Counted from the first letter of the stretch, positions 1 through 8,753 are shown. The stretch: 45,354 nucleotides of DNA from Bacteroidia bacterium (GCA_030158725.1 JAOASJ010000072.1:1-45354); one strand, 5' to 3'. Translations and numbers: made by a program. Notes: generated by a model from the sequence alone, not told the origin.

Positions 1-76
1 TTCTTTTACCTTAATTGTTTTATCTTCAATTTCATAAAGAGTGACTTTGGTTACTTTATTTATCAAAAAAAATATT

Positions 77-84
77 TAAATTTG
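77..84 (+). promoter_or_regulatory. Promoter -7 element (TAAATTTG) of the cytochrome operon
   Basis: TAAATTTG matches the Bacteroidota -7 consensus TAnnTTTG exactly and ends 11 nt before the ATG at 96. No -33 TTTG was found at the expected 19-21 nt spacing. It would give a leader of only a few nucleotides. Confidence 0.5.
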
Positions 85-95
85 AATTTTAATAT

Positions 96-779
96 ATGTT
101 AAAACGAATTTTTATATTTTCAATAATTATCGGTGCTTCAATTGCTTTCATCAGCTGTGAGCACCAACCTAAAATCAAAATTGGTGCAGGAAACAACAAT
201 ACACCAGTTGATTCAACAAATAATGGAACAAACTGCAGCCCTGATACAGTTTATTTTGTAAATGAGATTTTACCTATGATTACCTCAAATTGTGCTCAAG
301 CTGGTTGTCACGACAATATCACCCAAGCAGAAGGTATAGTCTTAAATTCTTACAGCAATATAATGAGAACTGTTCGCGCAGGTAATGCAAACAACAGTAA
401 ATTATACAAGGAAATTATTAATGGCAATATGCCTCCAGCAGGTTCAATGACCCAAGAGCAAATGGATAAAATTAAAAAATGGATCAATCAAGGTGCAAAA
501 AACAATTTTTGTAATTCTGGATGTGACTCTACCTTGTTTACATACTCAGGTCAAATAACAAAGATAATAAACACAAATTGTATCGCTTGCCACCAATCTG
601 GTACAGTGTTATTGAATTCATATGCCTCAGTTAAAGCTTTAGTAGACAATGGACGCTTCCTTGGTGCAATTAAACACCAATCAGGTTTTCAACCAATGCC
701 AAGTGCAAATACCTTCCTTTCTGATTGTGATATGAAAAAAATCACAAAATGGATAGCTGCTGGTGCTCAAAACAACTAA
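96..779 (+). CDS. Two-domain c-type cytochrome-like lipoprotein
   Basis: A 227-residue predicted lipoprotein: hydrophobic leader and lipobox ending at Cys21. Two related cytochrome-c-like domains follow. The first (about 50-139) has a CX4CH haem site (C66, C71, H72) and a possible distal ligand Met112 in NMPP. The second (about 143-227) has a normal CXXCH (C162, C165, H166) and Met201 in QPMP. Each ends in a similar K-W-I-x-x-GA helix, which suggests internal duplication. It resembles the c-type cytochrome domains found in Bacteroidota and Planctomycetes lipoproteins. First gene of an apparent five-gene operon. The role as a periplasm-facing or surface electron carrier is inferred; no redox partner is proven. 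Confidence 0.75.
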   Translation: MLKRIFIFSIIIGASIAFISCEHQPKIKIGAGNNNTPVDSTNNGTNCSPDTVYFVNEILPMITSNCAQAGCHDNITQAEGIVLNSYSNIMRTVRAGNANNSKLYKEIINGNMPPAGSMTQEQMDKIKKWINQGAKNNFCNSGCDSTLFTYSGQITKIINTNCIACHQSGTVLLNSYASVKALVDNGRFLGAIKHQSGFQPMPSANTFLSDCDMKKITKWIAAGAQNN

Positions 780-786
780 TTTTAAT

Positions 787-1158
787 ATGAGATTTTCAAT
801 TTTATTGTCAATTGCTGTCATAGGTTTTTCTTTGAATTCCTGCTACTATGATAAGTCTGATAAATTGTACCCAAGTACAACGTGTGATACAGCCAAAATG
901 AACTTTACCAGCAACATTAAGCCAATAATAACTAATAATTGCTTAAACCAAGGTTGCCATACCACAGCCAATCCTAGTGCTTCTATTATTTTGGATAACT
1001 ATACTGGAACAAAAGCGACTATTGCAGGAGACAAACTCATCAATGCCCTGAAATATGTCACTGGTGGAAATAAAAACATGCCTCCATCTGGCAAAATATC
1101 AGATTGTGATATTTCTAAAGTGGAAGCTTGGATTAAACGTGGAGCACCTGAAAATTAA
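787..1158 (+). CDS. Single-domain c-type cytochrome-like lipoprotein (CX4CH)
   Basis: A 123-residue protein. I chose the ATG at 787, not the in-frame ATG at 763, because 787 gives a clean lipoprotein signal with lipobox LNSC (Cys19) and starts 7 nt after the previous stop. It has one cytochrome-like domain with CX4CH (C52, C57, H58) and a likely axial Met98 in NMPPSG. Its C-terminal stretch SDCDISKVEAWIKRGA is close to the end of the upstream cytochrome (SDCDMKKITKWIAAGA), so the two are paralogues. No CXXCH is present, so haem attachment would depend entirely on the variant CX4CH motif. Confidence 0.72.
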   Translation: MRFSILLSIAVIGFSLNSCYYDKSDKLYPSTTCDTAKMNFTSNIKPIITNNCLNQGCHTTANPSASIILDNYTGTKATIAGDKLINALKYVTGGNKNMPPSGKISDCDISKVEAWIKRGAPEN

Positions 1159-1173
1159 AATAATCAATTCAAA

Positions 1174-1593
1174 ATGAAAAAAATAATCATCTGGTTATTG
1201 GCCATAGGCTTAATCTCTGGAATCGCAGTTTACTTTTTTGTCTTCTATTATGGAGCAAAACATGAAGACCCTCTAAAATCAACTCAAATGGTATCTGTAG
1301 ATGCCAAAGACCTCTTTAATCAATATGAATTGAATGAAGATAGTGCTAATAAACTATACTTAGGTAAGGTTATCAAAGTAAGCGGTGATATTTCAGATAT
1401 ACAATTTGAAAACAACCGCTATACCGTTAATTACGCAACAGATGGTGTTATGGGAACTGTATTATGTGAAATGGATACTTTAGAAAACCCTAAAGTGAAA
1501 TCACTTATAGTTGGTAGTAAAGTTGTAATTGCTGGTTTCTGTAATGGGATAAATATGGACGTGTATTTAGACCGTTGTAAATTGGCAGAATAA
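1174..1593 (+). CDS. Membrane-anchored OB-fold protein (tRNA_anti-like family)
   Basis: 139 residues: an N-terminal membrane segment (about 4-26) followed by a small beta-rich domain. The pattern DAKDLFNQYELNEDSANKLY, then GKVIKVSGDI, and the closing GFCNGINMDVYLDRC match the tRNA_anti-like (OB-fold) family, usually a membrane-tethered or exported protein of unknown function in Bacteroidota. It lies 15 nt after the cytochrome gene and 32 nt before yceI, so it is probably co-transcribed. The family name reflects fold similarity and is not evidence of RNA binding. Its job here is unknown. Confidence 0.7.
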   Translation: MKKIIIWLLAIGLISGIAVYFFVFYYGAKHEDPLKSTQMVSVDAKDLFNQYELNEDSANKLYLGKVIKVSGDISDIQFENNRYTVNYATDGVMGTVLCEMDTLENPKVKSLIVGSKVVIAGFCNGINMDVYLDRCKLAE

Positions 1594-1625
1594 TTGTATT
1601 AAATAAAGATATAATCACATCGAAT

Positions 1626-2171
1626 ATGAAAAAAATTGTTTTAATAGCCGCCTTATTAATGGGTTCATTTGCAGCAAATGCCCAATTGTATTTCACAAAA
1701 ACTGGAACGATTAAATTTGATTCCCATACCACATTAGAAGATATTAAAGCTGAGAACCGAAAAGTTGTTAGTGTTTTAAATAGTGCTACTGGTGCTCTTG
1801 AATTCTCGCTTCTAATGAAAGGTTTTGATTTTACAAACCAATTAATGGAAGATCACTTTAATGAAAGCTATGCTGAAAGCGACAAATACCCTAAAGCTAG
1901 TTTCAAAGGTACTGTTACAGATATTGCTAAAGTTGATTTTACCAAAGATGGTACTTACAAAGTAAACTACACTGGAAAATTGACCATTAAAAATGTAACA
2001 AAAGATGTTACAGGAACCGCTACCATCGTAGTTAAAGGTGGTAAAGTAACTGCAACTTCAGCATTAAAAGTTAAACCAAAAGATTATAATATTGTAATTC
2101 CTGCAACTGCTGGTGCAAAAATCGCAGAAGAAATTACTGTTGATGTTATAATGGACTACACCAAAAAATGA
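1626..2171 (+). CDS. YceI family periplasmic protein
   Basis: 181 residues with a signal peptide ending near Ala19-Gln20. The mature part has the YceI lipocalin-like pattern: an early FDSHTTLEDI strand, the central DHFNESYAESDKYPKASFKG segment and a repeated KVNYTGKLTIKNVTKDVTG strand pair. YceI proteins bind isoprenoid or lipid-like molecules in a beta-barrel pocket; some are linked to quinone or electron-transport functions. The stop codon overlaps the next ATG (ATGA), so it is translationally coupled to the beta-barrel gene. The ligand is unknown. Confidence 0.85.
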   Translation: MKKIVLIAALLMGSFAANAQLYFTKTGTIKFDSHTTLEDIKAENRKVVSVLNSATGALEFSLLMKGFDFTNQLMEDHFNESYAESDKYPKASFKGTVTDIAKVDFTKDGTYKVNYTGKLTIKNVTKDVTGTATIVVKGGKVTATSALKVKPKDYNIVIPATAGAKIAEEITVDVIMDYTKK

Positions 2172-3115
2172 GAAAAATTTTATTTGCAGTTTTAAGTTTG
2201 TCATTGGTAAATGTATATGCCCAAATTGACACGTCTAAAAAAATAGAAACAGTTCCTACTGTTATTTCTGACACCCCCGGTTTTATTGCCGATACCAGCA
2301 GTTTATTGGATGGTTTAATGGATATAGACTTAGGTCCTGATTTTGAAACCAACGTTTTCAAAGGTACTAGGGTAATTAATTCCCAAAGTACTGAAATGAT
2401 AGGAAAGCAAAATTTAGATTTTAGAATTTGCCACCGTTTTGGTGAAGTTAATCAAGGTGCCTATCAACTATGGGGCTTGGATCAAGCCTTCCAAAGAATG
2501 AGTTTTACTTACGGTATTTCTGATTTATTAAACGTAGAAATTGGCAGGAGCAATGTTGGAAAAATTTATGATGGAAGCATCAAATGGAAAATTATGCGTC
2601 AAGCCAAAGGTGATAAGAAAAGACCTGTAAGCATTGCCTTATATTCTAATATTGCTTTACAAACTGAAAAGAACACCAATACCCAGATAGATCCTTATTA
2701 CTACACCCACAGATTGTATTATGCACATCAATTATTGGTGTCTAAGAAAGTTAATAAAAACTTCTCATTCCAGATTATGCCAACATTGGTGCATAGAAAT
2801 CTAATTGATTCTCAAAAATTCAAGAATGATGTATTTAGTATTGGTTTTGGCGGAAGAAATAAAATCACTAGAAAAACAGCTTTGACCTATGAATACTTCT
2901 ATGTATTCCCAAATCAAATCAAATCAACTTACCACAATTCTCTATCAATAGGTTTTGATATTGAAACCGGTGGTCACGTTTTTCAATTGCATTTTACCAA
3001 TTCGAGGTTTATGAACGAAAAAGGCTTCGTTGCCGAGAATACAGGCGATTGGTTAAAAGGCGGAGTTCACTTTGGATTTAATATTTCAAGAGTATTTTAT
3101 ATCGGAAGAGGTTAA
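2168..3115 (+). CDS. DUF5777-type outer-membrane beta-barrel protein
   Basis: 315 residues with a signal peptide ending near AQ. After a linker the protein is a run of amphipathic strands; the segment LDFRICHRFGEVNQGAYQLW and the following LDQAFQRMSFTYGISDLLNV are typical of the DUF5777 barrel family. It is the last gene of the cytochrome/YceI operon: ATGA overlap with yceI upstream and a strong terminator downstream. The family has no settled function. Its linkage to haem lipoproteins suggests an outer-membrane role in the same process, but that is inference. Confidence 0.7.
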   Translation: MRKILFAVLSLSLVNVYAQIDTSKKIETVPTVISDTPGFIADTSSLLDGLMDIDLGPDFETNVFKGTRVINSQSTEMIGKQNLDFRICHRFGEVNQGAYQLWGLDQAFQRMSFTYGISDLLNVEIGRSNVGKIYDGSIKWKIMRQAKGDKKRPVSIALYSNIALQTEKNTNTQIDPYYYTHRLYYAHQLLVSKKVNKNFSFQIMPTLVHRNLIDSQKFKNDVFSIGFGGRNKITRKTALTYEYFYVFPNQIKSTYHNSLSIGFDIETGGHVFQLHFTNSRFMNEKGFVAENTGDWLKGGVHFGFNISRVFYIGRG

Positions 3116-3137
3116 TACTTTACAATAAAAATATATT

Positions 3138-3167
3138 AAGGCAGAATGGAAACATTCTGCCTTTTTT
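3138..3167 (+). terminator. Rho-independent terminator of the cytochrome operon
   Basis: An 11-bp perfect stem (AAGGCAGAATG / CATTCTGCCTT) with a GAAA loop, followed by a T run, starts 22 nt after the DUF5777 stop. Confidence 0.9.
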
Positions 3168-3240
3168 GTTATCTGTGTTCTAAAAAATACAATTGTTTTT
3201 AGCTGTTTACAACTCGAAAATAATGGAGTGTTATCTGTTG

Positions 3241-3248
3241 TATCTTTG
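3241..3248 (+). promoter_or_regulatory. Promoter -7 element (TATCTTTG) of the OmpA-type lipoprotein
   Basis: Exact TAnnTTTG match, 22 nt before the ATG at 3271 and downstream of the terminator, so it starts a new transcription unit. No clear -33 box. Confidence 0.5.
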
Positions 3249-3270
3249 ATTGGTTATAAATACACCTAAA

Positions 3271-4266
3271 ATGAAACATTCTTTAAAAATATTTGCAGCC
3301 GCTTGCTTAATCGTAGCCTGCGTTCCGCAAAGGAAGTTAGATGACCTGCAAGCAAAATACGATATTTGTCAAAAGTCAAATTCAGAATGCAGCACGCAAC
3401 TATCAACAGCTAATAGCAGTTTACTTAACTGCAATGACAACAATTCAGCCCTTAAAACAAGAATGCTTGGTTTACAAGCAGATTCTTTAGAATGCTTTAC
3501 CGCGCTTGAAAGAACCAAGAAATTGTATGAACAGTCAGAAGAAACAGCTCAGAAAATAATTGAAAACAACCGTTACGAAAACGGCCGTTTAACTACCGAC
3601 TTGAATGCTAAAAACGAAGCGCTGAAAAACAAAGAAAGAGAATTAAATGAAAAAGAAGCTTCATTGATGATGGCTCAAAATAAAAACCGCGACTTATCAG
3701 CTAGTTTGGCCACAGCACAAAGTGATTTAAAAATCAGAGAAAAGAGAGTTGCTGAACTTGAAGCCATTTTAAAAGCAAAAGACAGTGCAGTTTTAGCGCT
3801 TAAAGCAAGTATTCAAAAAGCTTTATTGGGTTTCCAAAACCAAGGTCTAACTGTTGAGGTTAGAAACGGAAAAGTTTATGTTAGTATGGAAGAGAAATTA
3901 TTGTTTAAGTCTGGTAGTATTGCCGTTGACCCAAAAGGTGAACAAGCTTTATTGGCTTTGGCTAAAGCATTAAACGCAAACAATGATGTAAGTATATTGG
4001 TTGAAGGTCACACCGACAATGTGCCAATGAAATCGCCAACCATTAAAGACAACCTTGACCTTAGTGTTTTGCGTGCAACATCTATCGCCCGTATTTTAAC
4101 AACCGTTGGTGCAGTTGATCCTAGACGTGTTACTTCAGCAGGACGTGGTGAATCTTTCCCAATCGATACAGCCAACACACCAGAGGCTAGAGCGAAAAAT
4201 AGAAGAACTGAAATTATCTTGACACCTAAATTGGATGAGTTGTTATCGATCTTGAGCTCTCAATAA
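3271..4266 (+). CDS. OmpA-family lipoprotein with coiled-coil linker
   Basis: 331 residues from the ATG at 3271; an in-frame TTG at 3250 would extend it but 3271 gives a normal signal with lipobox LIVAC (Cys17). Residues about 22-185 form a long heptad-rich coiled coil. Residues about 205-320 are an OmpA C-terminal peptidoglycan-binding domain with the conserved VEGHTDNVP and KNRRTEI motifs that contact diaminopimelate-type peptidoglycan. It probably tethers the outer membrane to the cell wall. It stands alone between two terminators, preceded by its own promoter. Confidence 0.9.
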   Translation: MKHSLKIFAAACLIVACVPQRKLDDLQAKYDICQKSNSECSTQLSTANSSLLNCNDNNSALKTRMLGLQADSLECFTALERTKKLYEQSEETAQKIIENNRYENGRLTTDLNAKNEALKNKERELNEKEASLMMAQNKNRDLSASLATAQSDLKIREKRVAELEAILKAKDSAVLALKASIQKALLGFQNQGLTVEVRNGKVYVSMEEKLLFKSGSIAVDPKGEQALLALAKALNANNDVSILVEGHTDNVPMKSPTIKDNLDLSVLRATSIARILTTVGAVDPRRVTSAGRGESFPIDTANTPEARAKNRRTEIILTPKLDELLSILSSQ

Positions 4267-4283
4267 TCAATAAAAAATAAATT

Positions 4284-4321
4284 AAAGGCAGGTTTTATCG
4301 AAAGGTAACTCCTGCTTTTTT
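4284..4321 (+). terminator. Probable terminator after the OmpA lipoprotein gene
   Basis: Arms AAAGGCAGG and CCTGCTTTT, with a one-base bulge and an 18-nt loop, run into a T tract. It lies between the OmpA-type gene and rlmH. Confidence 0.6.
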
Positions 4322-4327
4322 ATTAAT

Positions 4328-4795
4328 ATGCTGCAGATAAGTATTATTAGTATCGGTAAAACCAATGAAGCCTATGTTAAAGATGGGCTTGATAAATATG
4401 TTAAATTATTAAGTAAGTACGCAAAATTGGATTGGAAAGAATTGCCTGATGTGAAGAATGGCAACAAACTTCCACCCAATAAACTAAAAGAAGCAGAAGC
4501 TGAATTGCTTTTAACCCATATTCCCGATAAATCGTTTGTGTTTTTTTTGGATGAAATTGGCAAGACTTTTAATTCCATCAAATTTGCTGAGCATTTTCAA
4601 AAAAAGAGTACTGAATATTCAAAAATCGTTTTTGTAATTGGAGGTTCTTATGGACTAGACGAGCGCATAAAACAAAAAGGAGAGGCCATCTCATTATCAG
4701 CCATGACCTTTAACCACCAAATGGTGCGTGTAATTCTGGCAGAACAACTTTTTCGCTGTTTTACCATAATTCATGGAACTGGTTACCATCATTGA
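4328..4795 (+). CDS. rlmH: 23S rRNA pseudouridine-1915 N3-methyltransferase RlmH
   Basis: 155 residues, the same length as E. coli RlmH. SPOUT-class methyltransferase that methylates N3 of pseudouridine 1915 in helix 69 of 23S rRNA. Diagnostic features are the SAM-binding knot segment VFVIGGSYGLDE, the following LSAMTFNHQMVRVILAEQLF and a C-terminal GTGYHH in place of the usual PYHK/PYHH end. It starts only a few nucleotides after the upstream terminator's T tract, so it may be transcribed by read-through or from a very close promoter. Confidence 0.96.
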   Translation: MLQISIISIGKTNEAYVKDGLDKYVKLLSKYAKLDWKELPDVKNGNKLPPNKLKEAEAELLLTHIPDKSFVFFLDEIGKTFNSIKFAEHFQKKSTEYSKIVFVIGGSYGLDERIKQKGEAISLSAMTFNHQMVRVILAEQLFRCFTIIHGTGYHH

Positions 4796-4820
4796 TTTGT
4801 CATAATTTACCTATTTGTAC

Positions 4821-4849
4821 TTGTTTATAGTTTAATAAGTATACTTTTG
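4821..4849 (+). promoter_or_regulatory. Promoter (TTG / TACTTTTG) of the T9SS cargo gene
   Basis: TACTTTTG at 4842-4849 matches TAnnTTTG, with a TTG at 4821-4823 (18-nt spacer) as a plausible -33 element. The leader to the ATG at 4907 would be about 50 nt. Confidence 0.5.
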
Positions 4850-4906
4850 TTATACCATTAATTTAGTGAATGCAACATTTATCTAAATAATGATGTCTAA
4901 CTACCA

Positions 4907-7390
4907 ATGCTAAAGACTAAAATAATTAAACTTTTTTTTGTGTTCTTTTGGCCTTTGTTCATTTTCGGACAGAAGGAAAACAGCTATTGGTATTTTGGAG
5001 GCAATGCAGGCGTCCATTTTGCCAATGGAACGGTGACTGCCAAAACCGATGGCAAACTCAATTCCAATGAAGGTTGTGCTACTATTTCAGATACTGCTGG
5101 AAATTTATTGTTCTACACAGATGGTACTTATATCTGGAATAAAATTCACAATAGGATGCCCAATGGCAATGGTCTAAAAGGAAATGCATCTTCAACCCAA
5201 TCGGCTATGATTGTTAGGAAACCAAATTCTATGGACATATACTATGTCATCACCGTTAATGGAATTTCGGGTAATCCAAATACTGGTGCTTTCTATTCAA
5301 TTGTTGACATGAGACTTGATAATGGGAATGGAGACGTCGTAAGTTCAAAGAAAAATATTCCACTTCAGGCGACAACAGATGAGAAGATTACGGCAGTACT
5401 GCATGCGGATGGCCACGATATTTGGATTATTGTTCCAGAACGCAACCCTATAATCATTAACACCTATTTACTTTCTGATACTGGTATAAACTTAACACCA
5501 ATTAAAAATTATACAAATGCCAATTCCATACAATCCGTAGGTTATATAAGGGTTTCGCCCAATGGAAAAAAACTTGCAATGGCCGCGTATTATCCAAGCT
5601 CTGTCGGTTACATAATGGTAGGGGATTTTGATTACCAAACAGGTGTTATTTCAAATACAGACACGGTTAAAATTGAAAAACCATATGGAATAGAATTTTC
5701 CCCAAACAACCAGTATTTATATGTAAGTTTCGAAGATAGGTTATTAGGTTTAAGTCAATTTGATTTAAAATCAAGTAACAAAACTGCTTTGAAAGCTTCC
5801 CGGTATGACTTGATAAAAAACTACTCAGGTTATGTAGGAAGTTTGCATTTAGGAATAGATAGGAAAGTATATATGGCTTTTCCAGGTCGGAATTATTTAG
5901 GATGTATTGAAAAACCCGATGAAGCAAAAAGCAATTGCTCTGTGAACCTAACGGCAGTTGATTTAAAATCGTTTTCCGCAAGATATGGTCTGCAAAATTG
6001 TTTGTATAGTCTACCTCGATCAATTGAAATCCTTACCCAACAATCTTATATCAATTGCTTTAATCAAATTTATTTTTCTCTCAATAATTTTGATTACATC
6101 TCTAATGTTAATTGGAATTTTGGTGATACAAGTGTAGCAAATAACTTAAACCAAGATACTTTATTTTATTCCAAACATATTTACAAGTCACCTTCTCAAT
6201 ATAAAGTCACTGCTTACATAGTTTATAAAGATGGAAAAAAAGACACTTTGATTAAAAAAATCAACTTAAGTGCAGTGCCAAAACTTAGTATTAAGAATTG
6301 TTTTTTTGATACTTTGTATAAATGTCCCAAAGATTATATTTCCATTGGATGTGCCAATTCTAAATTAAAGTATTTATGGGATAATGGCGATACTGCTGCA
6401 ATCCTTAATACCAATTTAGCAGGCAAATATTCAGTTAATATTACCGATAGCTTGGGTTGTTTACATCAATTCAGTTCCAATATACTCGAATACAATCCTA
6501 GTGTTGATCTTGGCCCAGATTTAAAAATTTGCGAGAACGATAGTTCAAATTTAAAGCTGCAAAGGCCTTATACCTATAAATCGTTTCTTTGGAATACAGG
6601 TGCTATTGATTCCATAATTAAAATTTCACCCGACAAAACCTACAGTATAACAGTAATTGATAAAAACAATTGTACTTCATTTGATACCCTCAATGTTGTT
6701 GGTAAACCAATGCCTAAATTAAATCTTGGCAATGACACCAGCTTTTGTGAAGGGTTTTCAAAGCAAATCAAATTGAACGAAACCAATACCCAATATACTT
6801 TGAATGGGGCTCCAATAGTAGATGGATTTGATGCATCAAAAACAGCCACCTATATAGTTGAAGCCAATAGAGAATCATGCATAACGAATGATACTTTAAC
6901 CATAACCGTTATTCCTTTTCCATTGGTTAATTTAGGATACGATGACAGTATTTGTATGGACGGTTCTTTTGTTTTAGATGCAGGTATTGCTCAGTCATAT
7001 AAATGGAACACTGGTTCAACAAGTCGTTTTCAATCAGTGTACAAAGAAGGAACTTATATTGTAAATGTTTACAATGCAATTTGCTCTAATTCTGATTCAA
7101 TAAACATGTATATGAAAAATGTAGAAGTGTTTATTCCAAATGCTTTTTCACCTAACGATGATGGAAGTAACGATAGCTATCATTTGAATGAAGGCAGTAG
7201 ATTAAAAGAGATGTTAATTTATAATATTTGGGGTGAACTGATTTTTCGAAGTGATGCAAGCAATGCCAGCTGGGACGGTAAATACAAAGATGAAATTTGT
7301 CAGCAAGGTGTTTACATGGTAATGCTTGTTTACTGGGATTGTCAACACCGCATTCATTACAAAAAAGAGTCTGTCCATTTATTGCGGTAA
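4907..7390 (+). CDS. Large secreted T9SS type B cargo with propeller-like and PKD-like domains
   Basis: 827 residues with a Sec signal peptide ending FIFGQ. The N-terminal half (to about residue 370) has repeating four-stranded motifs (for example IRVSPNGKKLAMAAYYPSS and GIEFSPNNQYLYVSFED) typical of a beta-propeller. A PKD-like domain (NWNFGDTSVANN) follows, then several Ig-like segments of the type LGPDLKICENDSS and LGNDTSFCEG. The last 90 residues are the gliding-motility-associated C-terminal domain (IPNAFSPNDDGSND, YNIWGELIF, SWDGKYKDE, GVYMVMLVYW), the type B sorting signal of the type IX secretion system. It is therefore predicted to be exported across the outer membrane. No enzymatic domain was recognised. 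Confidence 0.85.
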   Translation: MLKTKIIKLFFVFFWPLFIFGQKENSYWYFGGNAGVHFANGTVTAKTDGKLNSNEGCATISDTAGNLLFYTDGTYIWNKIHNRMPNGNGLKGNASSTQSAMIVRKPNSMDIYYVITVNGISGNPNTGAFYSIVDMRLDNGNGDVVSSKKNIPLQATTDEKITAVLHADGHDIWIIVPERNPIIINTYLLSDTGINLTPIKNYTNANSIQSVGYIRVSPNGKKLAMAAYYPSSVGYIMVGDFDYQTGVISNTDTVKIEKPYGIEFSPNNQYLYVSFEDRLLGLSQFDLKSSNKTALKASRYDLIKNYSGYVGSLHLGIDRKVYMAFPGRNYLGCIEKPDEAKSNCSVNLTAVDLKSFSARYGLQNCLYSLPRSIEILTQQSYINCFNQIYFSLNNFDYISNVNWNFGDTSVANNLNQDTLFYSKHIYKSPSQYKVTAYIVYKDGKKDTLIKKINLSAVPKLSIKNCFFDTLYKCPKDYISIGCANSKLKYLWDNGDTAAILNTNLAGKYSVNITDSLGCLHQFSSNILEYNPSVDLGPDLKICENDSSNLKLQRPYTYKSFLWNTGAIDSIIKISPDKTYSITVIDKNNCTSFDTLNVVGKPMPKLNLGNDTSFCEGFSKQIKLNETNTQYTLNGAPIVDGFDASKTATYIVEANRESCITNDTLTITVIPFPLVNLGYDDSICMDGSFVLDAGIAQSYKWNTGSTSRFQSVYKEGTYIVNVYNAICSNSDSINMYMKNVEVFIPNAFSPNDDGSNDSYHLNEGSRLKEMLIYNIWGELIFRSDASNASWDGKYKDEICQQGVYMVMLVYWDCQHRIHYKKESVHLLR

Positions 7391-7393
7391 AAC

Positions 7394-8740
7394 TTATTTC
7401 TTAATGATGTTACCGTTTTTAAACAGTATCGTTTCTTCAACTTTACCATCTTTGTTGTAGAAAACCACAGGCCCATCTAATAAAATTAATAAATATTTAG
7501 GAGGTTCAAAACTGGGTGTTTCAGGGTTGTCGACGTCCATATACAAGGCTTTTCTTAAACTGTCTTCCACTGTAATGTAGTTGAGTTCCGCTTTTAGTTT
7601 TCCATTATTGTGGTATAACTTCCATTTTCCGGTGCAGTAATAATTGCGACTTATTTCTAAAGGATAGTTTAGATATGCAGCCTTTGTTTTGTTTAAACTT
7701 GTGTCCAATTCTCGGTAAAACTTGCTGTAATTTACTGTTTCATATTCACGTTTTTTTACTTCACCTTCTTGGTAGATGGTCCCATTTTCATGAAAAAGGG
7801 TGTAATAAAGGTGATTGTTTTGGCCATAGTCAACTTTGTACATTAAATGCTTTTCATTGAACTGTTTTGTGTAAATTAGTTTCCCAAAATGAAAACTGTC
7901 TTTTTGAGACAAATAAAAATCCTGAAGCTTATCGCTGTAATAGTAGGTATTCCATACCCCATGCTTTTCTGATTCTAAAGGTGCATGGTTAAAATCTTGG
8001 TTCTCATTTTCAGGGTACCAATAAGGTTTGATTATATTCCCATCGAATGTTTGACCTTCTACACGCAAAGGTTTAATAAGTGGATTTGAGACCGTTAGAA
8101 CAATTGGATAAAGTGCCACACTTGTGTGTCCATTTCCAGCTCTTATGCCCTCGAAAACGATCATGTCGCCATTTTTTAAGTCTCGAAATTTATTGATTGC
8201 TGTTTCATTGAGTTGCTCTCCATTATATGCAATTTGCTCGAAGCTGCTATTTCTAGGTAAGATTATAATTTGAAACTTTTCTATTCTGTAGTTTAATATG
8301 TTTTTAACTGAAAGATCGTTGGAATAAACTAGCTTTTTTATTTTGAGTAAATCAGAAACTTTAACAAAGCTTCCAGTTCTATATTCTCCAACCATGGCTT
8401 CTCCCTTAGGTACAAATTCAATTTTGTAAGACTTGCTGGATACCAACTTTACCTTGCCCTTTGTTTGAACCGAAATATTGATAAAACAAATGTTTGTATC
8501 CTTTTGCGGGAGTACTTTTGCTGTGTAAATACCATCTGAGACCTTTTGTATGTGATTTCCCGTTCCGGTAATATTGACAATTAAGTCTTGGCTTTTAACA
8601 CCTTCTACAGCCACAGAAATTGGGTTATCCAATCCAACATACAATATTTGATGAAAGTCAAGAGAAACGACCGCATTTTGGGCACATAAGGTCTTGCTTA
8701 AAGTAAAAAGCAGGAAATAAAATAAGAGTCTTAACTTCAT
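7394..8740 (-). CDS. Secreted GldM C-terminal-domain-like protein with YwqK/MORN-type repeats
   Basis: 448 residues from the ATG at 8740; the longer in-frame start at 8761 is rejected because it would run through a perfect -7 promoter box and precede the signal peptide. After a signal peptide ending LCAQ, residues about 22-227 resemble the last two periplasmic domains of GldM: YVGLDNPISVAVEGV, then VPKGEAMVGEYRTGSFVK, then a final LKNGDMIVFEGIRA segment. The N-terminal membrane helix of real GldM is absent. Residues about 270-448 carry YwqK/MORN_2-like repeats (YHNNGKLKAEL, VFYNKDGKVEETILF). It ends 3 nt from the convergent T9SS cargo gene. Function unknown; a T9SS-related periplasmic role is inference. 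Confidence 0.75.
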   Translation of the reverse strand: MKLRLLFYFLLFTLSKTLCAQNAVVSLDFHQILYVGLDNPISVAVEGVKSQDLIVNITGTGNHIQKVSDGIYTAKVLPQKDTNICFINISVQTKGKVKLVSSKSYKIEFVPKGEAMVGEYRTGSFVKVSDLLKIKKLVYSNDLSVKNILNYRIEKFQIIILPRNSSFEQIAYNGEQLNETAINKFRDLKNGDMIVFEGIRAGNGHTSVALYPIVLTVSNPLIKPLRVEGQTFDGNIIKPYWYPENENQDFNHAPLESEKHGVWNTYYYSDKLQDFYLSQKDSFHFGKLIYTKQFNEKHLMYKVDYGQNNHLYYTLFHENGTIYQEGEVKKREYETVNYSKFYRELDTSLNKTKAAYLNYPLEISRNYYCTGKWKLYHNNGKLKAELNYITVEDSLRKALYMDVDNPETPSFEPPKYLLILLDGPVVFYNKDGKVEETILFKNGNIIKK

Positions 8741-8745
8741 TGTTT

Positions 8746-8753
8746 CAAAGTTA
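8746..8753 (-). promoter_or_regulatory. Promoter -7 element (TAACTTTG, minus strand) of the GldM-like gene
   Basis: Exact TAnnTTTG on the minus strand, ending 5 nt before the ATG at 8740. This supports the shorter start and predicts an almost leaderless mRNA. Confidence 0.55.
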
